In this document: positions 1 to 10,401 of the stretch, one piece after another
How positions within the stretch are numbered: the first letter of the stretch is position 1
How the letters are laid out: each line of letters starts with the position of its first letter
From: Coriolopsis trogii
Taxonomy: Eukaryota > Basidiomycota > Agaricomycetes > Polyporales > Polyporaceae
Reading direction: 5' to 3'
DNA: 64,000 bases
NCBI GenBank assembly: GCA_020543525.1
Contig: JAHYIO010000001.1
Coordinates: 1,178,001 to 1,242,000, forward strand
Program-made: the position numbers and the translations under genes
The notes under the pieces: generated by a model
The model's database searches: none
The model's input: the letters and a program-made list of their open reading frames with translations, nothing else
Told to the model about the DNA's origin: nothing

Positions 1-840
1 CGAGGATCGACCTTTGTTTTTCCTTTCCCTTTGCTCTTCTTGCTTGATACAGGTGTTCCCTCGGTAGTGTCTGACCACTTACGTTTCAGCGACGGATGCG
101 GGGATACTTCACTCGCAGAATCGGAGTTGCTCGCTGAGGGAGAGTTGGAGAAAAAGGCTGCTAATTGATCCCCAATGAGTATCAAGAAGCGACATAAGAT
201 CTTCACATACATGTTCTCGTCGCGACGGAGGCTATACCAGTGTTGGAAACATTAGCTGGATTTGGTGGTGTGGGAATAGGTGCTGCGGAACAGGCACGCA
301 AAATCAACATAGAATCGACAAGTACAACTAATAGTTCGCCATACCTGGGTTAAGTGTGACCGAGGCGGATTCTTGATGCGACTGGTCAAGGATTATACAG
401 AACGCTATCGAGTGATTGGGCTTACCGACACGCCCGGCAAGTGCATTCAAGTTACGAACTAAGGCATCTGCCTCTTGCCAAGCTGCGGCATCGAGTTCGT
501 CAAAAGAGTATTGCGTTGACGCAGCAGAGGATCTTTGGGTGTTTGGCGCAGACGGTAAACCCCCTGAGTTATGCGCGATCTGGGTCCCTTCGAGTCGAGG
601 CGGAGGCTCCACCCTCGACTGGCGGTCGGCGGCACGCCCTAGCTCCGGGATGGCGTCGAGGTCAATGTTAGCAAAGGAGTCTGATTCGTTGAACACATCA
701 AACTCGTCAAAGGGATCTGGGTGAGAGCATCGCGGGGGGTTCGAGTTGTCCTCCAGGACTATGGCAGAGAAGTCCACTATGTCAGGCAAATCTGCGAATT
801 CGTCCTTGTCGGAGGAAGGGCTGGGATTTGGTGTGGGCAT
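1..840 (-). CDS. Ser/Pro-rich nuclear-type hypothetical protein, C-terminus cut by the window edge
   Basis: I do not recognise this gene. Exons on the minus strand are 840-345, 282-211 and 160-1. Two introns (62 and 50 bases, both GT-AG and both phase 1) join the frames without a stop, giving 242 visible residues before the window ends. The start is the ATG at 840; the same frame stays open upstream but has no earlier ATG there. The N-terminal part is acidic (DEFADLPD, FDEFDVFNESDSF), the middle is Ser/Pro/Asn-rich, and the visible end carries two basic clusters (LKRKWSD and KKSKGKGKTK) that look like nuclear localisation signals. Nuclear location is inferred from these clusters only. No catalytic or binding domain is visible in this part; one could lie beyond the edge. 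Confidence 0.7.
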
Positions 841-1712
841 AATGGTTTCAGGGCAGCCAAAGTACAAATGCGCGCTGTCAGAGGAACTTCGCGGCCTTGG
901 TCATAGGGCGAGCATGGAAGCAGGAGTGGAGACTCCGAGCAACATTCCTTAACCACCAGCCATTCCGGCGCTTCTTGTTCTCTCACGCCACTGTCACATC
1001 ACGTGTACCAATTTCTTTGTTCTGCAACGCCGCAATGAACGTTTGTCTGATAATTCACTGCAGAAGCTGATGCCGTCCTTGGCTACTTACAAGATGGTGT
1101 TGCTGTGCCAATCGTCATGCGTGATGGCCATGGTATGACTCGCAGACTCACTGATCAACCACACTGATTTTGTTGAACTTGAAGAGCAAGGCTAGTCTCC
1201 CGTAGGCAGCTGCAGACGATACGGACCTCTGAGTCTTTGACGAGCGGGATTGACAGTCCAGTAACGTGCAATGACACCACTTGGACTGCATATCAGTACA
1301 GTGCACGCATCGCGCGGCGACATCTGGATCTTATGTGCGCAGATGTTGCAAGTCCCGTGGAGAGACATGGCTGGACCCACTGGACGTCCCATGGTTGTCG
1401 GGCCCTTTGTTCGGCTGCCCGTCGACATGTCCACAAGTTGGGCAAGTGTCACCCGCCTTCGACGTTCGTACGTGGCGTTTCCGGCTCAACAGCCTATTCC
1501 GGCAACAATCCACCTAAATCGAGCAGGTACCGTCAGGCTCCCGATTCAGTCCCATTGCCTCGAGAAGGCGCGGCGGATTGTGAACCGACCCTTCAGAGGG
1601 TATATAATCCAAGACAGGACACACGGATTTTGCATCCCACCTCCTCTCTCTCTCTCTAGTCTAGGTTCATCTAATCGTCTCCAAGTCCTCCTCAATCCTC
1701 GTCACCAGCAAG
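841..1712. other. Intergenic region between the edge gene and the repeat-protein gene
   Basis: This divergent intergenic stretch of 872 bases has no convincing ORF. It holds the promoter of the plus-strand repeat-protein gene (TATA box at 1601-1608) and a CT dinucleotide run at about 1643-1660, in the presumed leader. Short ORFs on both strands here overlap one another and show no family signal. Confidence 0.6.
1601..1608 (+). promoter_or_regulatory. TATA box of the secreted repeat-protein gene
   Basis: TATATAAT lies 105 bases upstream of the ATG at 1713 and is followed by a CT-rich leader. This spacing is normal for a well-expressed fungal gene. Its use as a TATA box is inferred from sequence and position. 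Confidence 0.6.
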
Positions 1713-2989
1713 ATGCGTAGCCCCGTCATCGCCTTCTCCCTCATCGCCGCCGCCGCGGTCAGCCCCGTCCTCGTTGCGGGTGCTCCCACCTCCCCCAAGC
1801 TCGATAACTTTAACGCCGTTGAGTCGTCAATGAAGTCTCACCACCTCCGGGGCATGACCACTCCTCCCACTCCCGCTGGTGCTCCCGATCTTTCGGAGGC
1901 CTTGGCGGGTCTCGCCCAGAAGCCACCCAGCGCGCCTTCGACGGCGAACGAGAATGACCCGGTCCACCGTACTGCCGCCATGAAGAAGGCCAAGGAGCAG
2001 GCGCAGCCCGCCGCTCCCAACTTGAAGGCGGCCGCGCCGAAGGGCAAGCGTGCAGGTGACAACGGCACTGCAGGTGGTAACTCCTACTCGGGCGCTGCGA
2101 GCGACTCGTCTGGCGGCGACATCCAGAACGACTCTACCCGCGGTGGCATGACCAACGACGACGGGTCGAGTGAGTGGCTATCACGATATAACATTGTGCT
2201 TCTCGATCTAAACTCTTTACAGACACCGCGGGTGGTGCTGGTTCCTCTTTCAGTGGTTTCTCCTTTGGTGGCAACGGTGGAGGCCACGGGCCCGGTGGTA
2301 ACGCCTACTCTGGTGCTACTGGTGCATCCCGTGGTGGAAACGTTGTCAACACCTCTGAGGGTGGTGGTGCCGACGGCAGCGATATCGATAACACCACGGC
2401 TAGTCAGTGTCGCTCGCGTACCATTCTCGATTTGTGCCCTGACGCATTCCCACAGACACTGCCGGTGGTGGTGGTTTCTCGGAGAGCGGTTCTGCCATGG
2501 GTGGCAACGCCCGTGGTCCCGCGATTCCTGCCGGTATTGAGAGGCGTGCGGGCGACGCTGGCACCGCGGGTGGTAACGCCTACAGTGGTGCGACTTCGGA
2601 CGTCTCTGGTGGTTCCGTCGTCAACGCGGCCGACGAGGAGGGCACCGTCACAAACGATGGTGGCAGTGAGTATATATGGCTTCTCTGTTTGCGCCTTATG
2701 TTGATCTTTGGACAGACACCGCCGGTGGTGCGGGTACTACCTTCTCTGGTGACGCCGACGGTGGTGACGGTGACGGCTTCGGGCCTGGCGGTAACGCTTA
2801 CAGCGGATCCTCTGGCCCCGCTACTGGTGGTGCCATCTACAACTACGGCGGCACTGTCAACAACGCGGCCGACTCCAGTGAGTGACTTGGTGTTCAGACC
2901 TTCTGTGTTGTAGGCTCATGTCGTATACAGACATTGCCGGTGGCGGAGGTGTCAGTCAGACTGGCGACGCCAACGGTGGAAGGGCTTAA
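1713..2989 (+). CDS. Secreted Gly/Asn/Tyr-rich repeat protein with dibasic sites
   Basis: Exons 1713-2169, 2223-2402, 2456-2665, 2716-2877 and 2931-2989 encode 355 residues; all four introns are 50-53 bases and phase 1. Residues 1-23 form a signal peptide (hydrophobic core IAAAAVSPVLVAG). Residues 24-110 are a Pro/Ala/Lys-rich spacer. After it comes a repeated module: exons 2-5 each open with N(T/I)AGGxG, and GGN(S/A)YSG(A/S) occurs four times, once in each of exons 1-4. Dibasic pairs at residues 112-113 (KR) and 242-243 (RR) directly precede two copies that both begin AGDxGTAGGN. The last exon is a truncated repeat ending 19 residues after its splice site. No known enzyme domain is seen. Secretion is well supported; Kex2 cleavage, a cell-wall role or a peptide-precursor role is inference. 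The transcript ends 298 bases from the convergent gene. Confidence 0.8.
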
Positions 2990-3287
2990 GGGTAGTAACA
3001 GTCGCAGAGGATCTTTACGACGCTTCACGATTAGTATCTATCAGGTGGTTGACAGACTATATACACACATTCTCTTCGAAACAATGGCATTTGTTCGACA
3101 ATGCCGCATTCGAATGGTGTCGCTCCTACTGCACCGCGGATGTGCATTTGCCATCCATCATCCTGGCGAATCTGGAGCCCCAAAAGGTTGTCGGAATCCC
3201 TGCCGTGATGCACGCACCGACCGTACACGAGCGATTCGTATGCCTAGAGTTTGACACAGGACAGAATCTACAGAGGTACAAACATCA

Positions 3288-6200
3288 TCAAGATTCGTCT
3301 CTGGGCAGAGACCAACCCTCTTGGAGCCTTCCGACGAGTGCACCCACTGGACCCGACGACCCAGCCTGGCTCTTGAAACTCTCCAAAAAGTTTTTAATCA
3401 ACTGGTAATCCATCTTGTCTGCTTCAGACTCCTCATCGCTTTCGGCATCAGCGCTGGCGAGCGATCCTCGCAAATCTGCCTCCATGGCAGCTTCGATGTT
3501 GATGTCATTGGCTTCTGCTATGTTTTCACTTGCATCTTGACCCTTGCTGGAGGCGGTCGCAGCCTTCTGTCCACGACGATTTCGCGCAAGCTCTGCATCC
3601 ATCGCCTTCATTACCTCTTCAAAAGAGCTCAAGTCGGCGGTCCCTCGCTGAGTATTAGTACTTGAGGCCTGTTTGCTCTCGAAGGCGGTATGGGTTGGGA
3701 CATACGCTGCAAAGGAGTCAAACCAATGCCATCGATAGTTAATCAGGCGCGTACCCCCACGATGATTCCTCTCTTCGAGAATGAGCTTCCACTGCTCATC
3801 GGAGATGCCCAGAGCCTGACGTGCGAACTCGATGAACTCGTCCTCCTCTTCAGCCATATCAATCTCGACTTCGCCTACGACCTGGGGGTGGTCCTCCTCG
3901 TCTTCCTCGTCTTCGGGTGCGTCGTCTTCGTCGGTATCGTCATCAGAATCTACACCGTCGTATTTGTCGCGCGGCAGAATAGGCGGTCTTATAGAGCGCG
4001 GCTGCGGTCCGTCCGCCTCACGCGTTGTTCCATCCGTGGGCGGGGCGCCTTCCCGGACCTCCGTCTCGACGGTGACTGGCGTGACTCGCTGGGAGTTGCT
4101 GTGGAAGGACGGGGGCATTTTGCCATATTCGGACGGGTCGATACCTGGGACGAGCTTATCCATCGCCTCCTGATGCGCGGCGCGCTCCTCTGCCGTGAGC
4201 TGAGACGAGGGAGGGGGACAATTGGCTTCCTCTGTGTGCATGTCCGCGTCGCTGTCGACATCTATAACAGAATCATCGTCGCTGTCCTCGTCGTCCGAGA
4301 AGGCTTCGCTGTGTGCACGTTATTAGGGGCGCGAACAGGATTCAAGAGAACATGCATGACTCACTCGGCGAACCGGGCTCCCTCCACGTCGCCCTTTCCT
4401 TCGACAAACTCCTCGACCTTCTGTGCCAGGTCGCGGAGGCGTTCGGCCTGTGCCTTCGCAATACGGTCCTCCGGATTCTCTGTGAGGTCTACGTCCATCT
4501 CGTCTGAAGCCCTTCCTTTGCCCTTCTCCTTGGAGCTGAGCGTCTTCTCCAGCATCGCGTCAAAGTCGGTGGCGTCGACGTTGAGCCAGTCGTCCGAGTC
4601 CTCCTCGTCAGACGGCAAGACGCGGTCCTCCGTAAACTCGCCGATGGCAGCTTGTACGGCAGAGGCAAAGGAGGGTCGAGATGCATCGCTGTGCGCCGAC
4701 GTCAACACTTGCATGTGGATTGAGGAGGTCCAATACAAGGTACGTACTCATCTCTACGCGCGGCGACGAACGCAGTGGCAGCTTTGTTCTCGAGGTCCGT
4801 CCACAACTGGGAGCCTTCCAGCTCGCCTTTGAAATACCCTGCAGAGACAAGGCGCTGGATGTATTGCGTGTACTCGGGATTCCGTCGCAGGCTGTCCTTC
4901 ATGGCTTCTAGCTACGAGGGGTTAGCTGTACATCGGGAGACGAATGAGGAGGTACATACCGAAGCGGTCGAACCGTCGAAGTTTGCGGTCACCGTCTCTT
5001 TCCGGTTCTTGCTCTCCTGGTATAGCATCTCAAAACCACACGCCTAGCACGTGATGGTGTCAGCGACCTCGTCAATTGCTCCGCCTTGCCGGGACACTCA
5101 CAATCTTCATGCCTACGTCTCGCCATTTCCACTCCTTGGAGCCCTCTCGCTCCGTCCATCGACCGAAGACCTTGGGTGGATGGAACTTCTGACCGAGAAG
5201 CTGCGCGTAAGCCGTCCGTGTCATTTTGACGGAAGCCAGTGTTGAAGGCTCTGGAGGGAATCTGGCCATCTTCTGCGCAGCCTGTCGCGAGGTTGTAATG
5301 TTCCCTGTCAATATATTGCTTCTTACCACGAATCATGAGATGCAACATACTCTGAGCTGGAGACCATCGCGAGTGTAAAATGTCTCGACGGCTTTTTGCA
5401 CGAGCAGGGGGTTCACAGCCAAAGCTTTCGCGACATCGACGGGAAGGTATGCCTTGCTGACGTGCATATGTTGACGCGATGCAGCAGGATATCTATGCAA
5501 CAGTGAGCAATCGGAAAGCGCGATCCCAATACTCAAGACGCACCCTGATATCCGCTTCCAAACAACTGTTTGGACATTCTCCGGAGCTGCTGTGTCTACA
5601 AGAGGATCACGGACAAGCTTGACGGCGTCCGCAGCGGTGATGAAGTCAGACTCCTCTTTCTCGTTCATGGTTTCTTCGTCAGCACTCTCTGCATTCTGGA
5701 GGTACTTCCGGCGGCGAGTTTTGCTAGATGGTGGGGAGACGTGTGAGAGAGATATGAGATGGAGGCGGGAGTTATGGATCCAGACCTATTGTCTTGTGAG
5801 GATCTGCAGTGTGTAGTGATGTGACGAGACCAGACATACCCTGTTCTCTGCATTGGTCGGGGTCACCCATGACGGCAGCTCGTCTGCGGCTTCGATAAGG
5901 AGGAACTCGCCATCGGAGTCAAACACACTGGTGCGAGGCAATATCAGTAGGGCAATCATGCATGAGCTGAGAGGGGCATACCTAACAACAATGTCCCATG
6001 TCCTGCTGAGCTCTCGTAGGAGCCAAACGGTGCACCATTCGTCGTCTATGCAGTCTCCCACCCGCATTCTGCCCTCGAGGACCCAAACGTCCTTGGAACC
6101 CTCAGGATCCGGAGCTACCTTCAACTCGAAGCTATCCCGATGCCATAGGTGGCCAGGAAGCAGGGAATTGACATGATTTGTGAGGAGAGTGGCAAGCGTA

Positions 6201-6307
6201 GTAGCCGAGACGCGGTCGGACTGGTCAGGGGGAAGGTAGAGAGTGTACTGGAGGGTGTCCTCTGATATTGTCGGTGGTCTGTTGAATATGTCGTTGACGG
6301 AGACCAT
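3288..6307 (-). CDS. ecd: Ecdysoneless/SGT1 family protein
   Basis: Ten exons (6307-5982, 5927-5840, 5785-5544, 5492-5351, 5281-5102, 5043-4960, 4911-4748, 4688-4365, 4308-3755, 3706-3288) encode 840 residues. The N-terminal half carries the ECD/SGT1 signatures: DDEWCTVWLL, then DSDGEFLLIEAADELPSW and ENRVWI, then GYPAASRQH with YLPVDVAKAL and AVETFYTRD. Further on are CGFEMLYQE and the acidic EDSDDWLNVD motif typical of the family. The C-terminal third is acidic and low in complexity. Known relatives are essential proteins linked to pre-mRNA splicing, U5 snRNP/PRPF8 and R2TP; a role in splicing here is inferred from the family. The protein is longer than the human one (about 640 residues), mainly in the acidic tail. 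The 48-base intron 3707-3754 is stop-free and in frame; I treat it as an intron because removal restores RGAYVP. The gene is head to head with the V-ATPase F gene. Confidence 0.92.
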
Positions 6308-6555
6308 TGCGAGCAGATGGGTTACTACAGAGGCGGAAAACGCAGTGGTAGACGTTGAGAGTGCGGAGTTGGACAGACGCTGCAAGCATTCGCAGACATC
6401 GAAATCTCTCTCAGCATCTGCGATCTCGATTCCTCAACGCGTCATGGGCACTGTCACGTGGTGAGAGGCTCCTGCCATTCTCGGCTCATAGGCGGCATCG
6501 AGGCACTCGGTGAGTACGACTTGCCACTTGGGCAGCGACCTCCATATCCCGCACG
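6308..6555. promoter_or_regulatory. Bidirectional promoter region, ecd / V-ATPase subunit F
   Basis: Only 248 bases separate the two divergent start codons, so both promoters and both 5' leaders must lie here. No clear TATA box is visible. GTCACGTGG at 6452-6460 contains an E-box-like CACGTG core. Confidence 0.55.
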
Positions 6556-7127
6556 ATGGCTACTAATATGCAAGACCGGAACCTCCTTGCTGTCATTGGC
6601 GATGAGGTATGCTTGTGGTCAACATGACTGAATGTGTGCTGAATGCAGCAGGATTCCGTCACAGGCCTGCTCCTTGCCGGCATAGGCAACATTGGCCAGG
6701 ACCAGAAGAAGAACTTTCTCGTCGTGGACGCGAGTGAGTGCTAGACATTCAGTGGAGGAACTTGAGCGTTGAATTATTGCGTATGAAGAGACACCAGTAC
6801 CCGCTATTGAGGCCGCATTCGAGGAATTCACAACACGGAAAGACATTGCCATTTTATTGATTAACCAACACGTACGTCTTCCCTCTCTTGATCATCCACG
6901 GTCCCTTTGCATCTCTTGATACCCTATGTAAGATTGCGGAGAAGATTCGGCCCACTGTCGATAAGTATCAGGCCGCCTTCCCAGCGCTCCTCGAGATCCC
7001 TTCCAAAGACCATCCATACGGTGCGTCCCTTGACAACACGCATGCAAGTAATCCCGTCTTATTTACTTCCACAGATCCGAGCAAGGACTCGGTGCTCAAG
7101 CGTGTTCAGAAGCTCTTTGGAGAATGA
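6556..7127 (+). CDS. vma7: V-type proton ATPase subunit F
   Basis: Exons 6556-6606, 6652-6733, 6789-6871, 6933-7020 and 7075-7127 encode 118 residues, the normal family length. Conserved elements are [21 protein letters not shown] at the N-terminus, [27 protein letters not shown], and the C-terminal [19 protein letters not shown]. Subunit F sits in the central stalk of the V1 sector and helps couple ATP hydrolysis to rotation on the vacuolar membrane. The second exon can start at 6649 or 6652 because the acceptor is a tandem CAGCAG. The second choice gives GDEDSVTG, which matches the family. The alternative start at residue 5 (second ATG) cannot be excluded. Confidence 0.95.
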
Positions 7128-7317
7128 TCGTACGGTTTGGATCCCATGCACGTCGTTCTAGGACACTTTGCATCTGTATTGTTACCAGTATTCCGATATT
7201 GTACAGCGACAATATACCCAAGGCACACTGCGATGGGCATGAGTGGTGAGTGCACGCATGCATTGCAATAGACAAGACGTATGTGTAATCCGAGCAAGTC
7301 GTTCATCCCTTGAAGCG

Positions 7318-8731
7318 CTACCGATGCCACCGTACTATAGGTTCCGTTTCTGATACGCCGGTTTGTCGTTGGACAAATACTCGACGAGGATTCCGGGTGT
7401 TTGAGTCTGACGGTCCGTCAGTGGAGTGTAATAGGGGGCGATGGCGTACGAAAGACTCACTCGGCATGTCGATCAAGAGGTATCGGAACTCATAATACCC
7501 CTGGTCGTTCTGCAGATGTACATTGAGCAGCGGTCATTTTTCGGGTGTAGGCACGTACCATAACCAGGTCAGCGTGCACCTCCCCCTCCGTGAACGCGGA
7601 ACCGTTCCCTGTCTCGGCTGATGGAGCATCTGGTTTCGACGAGCCCTTGATCCCGGAGAAGACACCAGTCACAGACGAGAACCAGCCCTTCTCTTCCTTT
7701 TCTACCTGGCGTTCCTGTACCGTCGCCGGCTGTGAAGCAGGTCTTGTGTCTTCCTCTCCAGTCAAGAACCTGAACATGCCCTTGCCCTTGTCCACAAGTC
7801 GCTGTGCCCGCTTCACGACCTCGTCCTTCATCTCCTCTGCCGACATTTCCTGTAATGAGATCACAGCGTGTTGTACTTTGTATGAGAGTCGCGAGAACAA
7901 GCCATCGGTGTCGTCTGGTGCGGTGAACGCGCCGATGGATCCTGGTGGTCGTCCCTGGACGTAAAAGTTCAGGAGCATGTGTTCGCGGCCGGTCGAGTCA
8001 ACAAAAATCTGGGAGGAGACATAGTGATTGCGGTGCCGTGGGCGAGAGACGGTCGGGGGATGATTATGGAAGACGAGCGGTTCCTGTAAATACTGGTGTA
8101 CCTGCAGCAGGCTTTGAGGGTGTCGATCCCAGCGAGAAGATACAAGCCACGAACCTGAGGTGATGACTTGATGAGATCGCACGCCTTGTTATACAGCACC
8201 GTGGGCGAGTTGCGAGAGAAGAGCTCGGAAGTCAACGCATATACGAGCACGATCGACAGACCCGCTCCGGCCAAGATTACGACGAGGTTCGATGTGCGGC
8301 TCGCCGTCCTGACCGCTGTCCACACAACCACATGAGCGCCGGAGAATTGTTGAAGGGACATACAACCACGCACCCTTGCCGCCTACGCTCAGCTCAGACC
8401 ATTTCTTCTCCGGTTTGACTTCGTCCGGACGGGGCGGGATGATCCCCAACTGAAAGGGCCCAGCAGAGTCCTGCCTGTTTGCAGCGCGCTGCCTCTGGTC
8501 GAGTGCACTCGAGAGGAGGGATGCCGCGGTGGGCTTGCTCCCGCCGGCACTCGGATTCGGCCTCACATCTGCGTGTGTCGCGTACGTGTGTCTCTGAGGC
8601 TGCTGCGAGCGGGCCACGCTAGTACCGAGGGGAACGACGACGAGTCGAATCTTATGGGGCAAGGCTGTCGTCGTCGATCGACAGAGTCTGCGTGCATTGT
8701 TGAAGATATTTCGTGTGTTGGGCAGATTCAT
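7318..8731 (-). CDS. tim21: Mitochondrial import inner membrane translocase subunit Tim21
   Basis: Exons 8731-8374, 8315-8155, 8101-7559, 7509-7461 and 7406-7318 encode 399 residues. The N-terminus is Arg/Ser/Thr-rich without acidic residues, fitting a mitochondrial presequence. A single membrane segment follows at about residues 128-150 (NLVVILAGAGLSIVLVYALT). The intermembrane-space Tim21 domain follows, with TVLYNKACDLIKSSPQV, FVDSTGREHMLLNFYVQG and GYYEFRYLLIDMP. A Lys/Glu- and Ser-rich stretch of about 70 residues is inserted before the last conserved strand and makes the protein longer than yeast Tim21. Tim21 links the TOM and TIM23 complexes and the respiratory chain. It is convergent with vma7 (190 bases) and lies just downstream of aim18 on the same strand. 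Confidence 0.9.
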
Positions 8732-8999
8732 GATGGTGATGCGAGATACATGAGACAATGGTCGAAAGCACCTGGAGATGACGGTGCGAAGCAAGCGTCG
8801 GAGAGCGGAAGAGACGGAAGAGCCGACTGGAGGGAACCTTGTCGACGCGGGGGAAGGCCACGTGCTGACGCGCGTCATGGCCACGACGCGTCGCGATTGC
8901 GCTTCCTCCCCGCCTCAAAGCTCAGTCAAGCGTATGTAGCAGTAGAACAACTTTCTGTTTCTATTGTCCAGCCTAAATGATTCGACAAAGACCCGATTA

Positions 9000-10060
9000 T
9001 CATATGTCATGCTCCTGTATATACTCAACTACCGACTGCTTGAGCTAATAATTACATCAGGGTATAGCGCTTCAAGGGAGAGACGGGGGTACGTACCGGT
9101 GGACTAATGCCTTTACCTTCGAAGTAAGCAAGGACAAACTCGCGCGCTAGCCAGTCGCTTTGTACCGAGCCAAGGTCACGCACAATGAGAGTACGTGGCA
9201 CGTTAGCATTACCGGACGGTGCAGTGACGAGTACATCAAGTGGGGCACCCTTGGCAAGAGGCGTGTTCGGGAACATGGACTTCAGCTTGCGAAGAGGGGA
9301 TTGTATCGCAAGCTCATCCTCTGGCGAAAGCTCTCCGCGCTGTCTGCAGAGAATCTGCCGCGCTTGCAGGGCGCGCATGAAACCGTCTCGTAAATGACTG
9401 TAGGACGTGGACCGCGTAGGGACTTGCGTGGTTGCTTGTTAGGTAACGCGCTGTAAACAGGACAAGTACACTCACTAATTCGCAGAACGCATGCTGCATT
9501 CTTCACAATATAATCAATCTTTTCGTCCGGAGTGGCATCCTTGGGGATCTTGCGACATAGCTCAGCCGTCAGATGAGCCTTCTGGTGAGATATACATACG
9601 TACGGCGAGACTGGGATTCGAGAGATCGGCGTAGAAGCCCACGGAGTAGACTTTGATGCCCAGAAACGACACTGTGCGTACACCGACGCCCATTAGGGTG
9701 AACGTTGGTAACGGGGTCTTGGATTGTATTTTGAGGCTCGTAGGGAACGCGATAGACGTTGCAGGATCAACTGCGAAGCCCTATTGAGAGAGCGTACTTG
9801 CTGACAAGCATAGTGAACATACCACGCGTCTCTTCCGGTACCGGAACCTCTGCATCCAAATGTATGGTACCGGCACTGAGACTCGCAGCTAGGGCGAGAG
9901 CGGTACCCCAGAAGAACGCAGAAGCACCGTAAGACTTCCGATGGACTGCGAAGGACTTGGCCAGGGCATTCGAGCTAGACGAGGAGTGTGTCGATGACGA
10001 GGAGAAGGCGCGGCAGCCATGCAAGACGGTGCGGACGAATCTCGCCTGAAGCCAGCTCAT
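9000..10060 (-). CDS. aim18: Aim18-type mitochondrial chalcone-isomerase-fold protein
   Basis: Exons 10060-9823, 9770-9604, 9548-9476, 9434-9097 and 9038-9000 encode 284 residues. The N-terminus is Arg/Ser-rich (mitochondrial presequence), followed by a membrane segment at about residues 48-65 (FFWGTALALAASLSAGTI). The chalcone-isomerase-like domain shows TFTLMGVGVRTVSFLGIKVYS, VGFYADL, ATPDEKIDYIV, and TSYSHLRDGFMRALQAR. These match the fungal Aim18/Aim46 family, inner-membrane proteins facing the intermembrane space with a CHI fold; the ligand is not established. The intron at 9549-9603 is chosen with its acceptor at CGCAAG, because the nearer CAG would leave only 22 bases. The last exon is less certain: reading through 9096 instead gives a stop at 9052. 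The gene is head to head with blm10. Confidence 0.85.
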
Positions 10061-10401
10061 GGTCGTCGCGAGAAGACAAGGGGCTGTAGACGCGGTGAAC
10101 AGCCTGGACAGAGTCGCGACGCGTCGACGGACCCGGCGGGGGAGCGCGCGACGACGCCACCGCTTAATGTGCCACGTGATACGTGACGCGGGGTGTCTAT
10201 GGGCGCCTAGCGCGGATGTGTACGCGTCGCCCCGCTACGTACTCTCAGCCACCGCCCTCCGTCTGACCTGCCCCGAGTCCTGTACGCGTCACCCTGCGAC
10301 TCGTAAGCCTTCTGGTGTGCATATAAACTCGTATCAGGTGTGTTGCCACCAAACCGCCCGCAAACCAAATCCCCGCCACAATAACACTCACGTTTGCCTC
10401 C
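10061..10401. promoter_or_regulatory. Bidirectional promoter region, aim18 / blm10
   Basis: The 341 bases between the divergent starts contain no ORF of note. GCCACGTGATACGTGACGC around 10171-10189 has a CACGTG E-box followed by ACGTGAC. This kind of element could serve both genes; binding is not demonstrated. Confidence 0.5.

Noticed and set aside
9582..9603. A 22-base intron in aim18 ending at the first CAG
   Set aside because: It is too short to splice; the 55-base alternative keeps the frame, has a CTGAC branch site and gives the family sequence.
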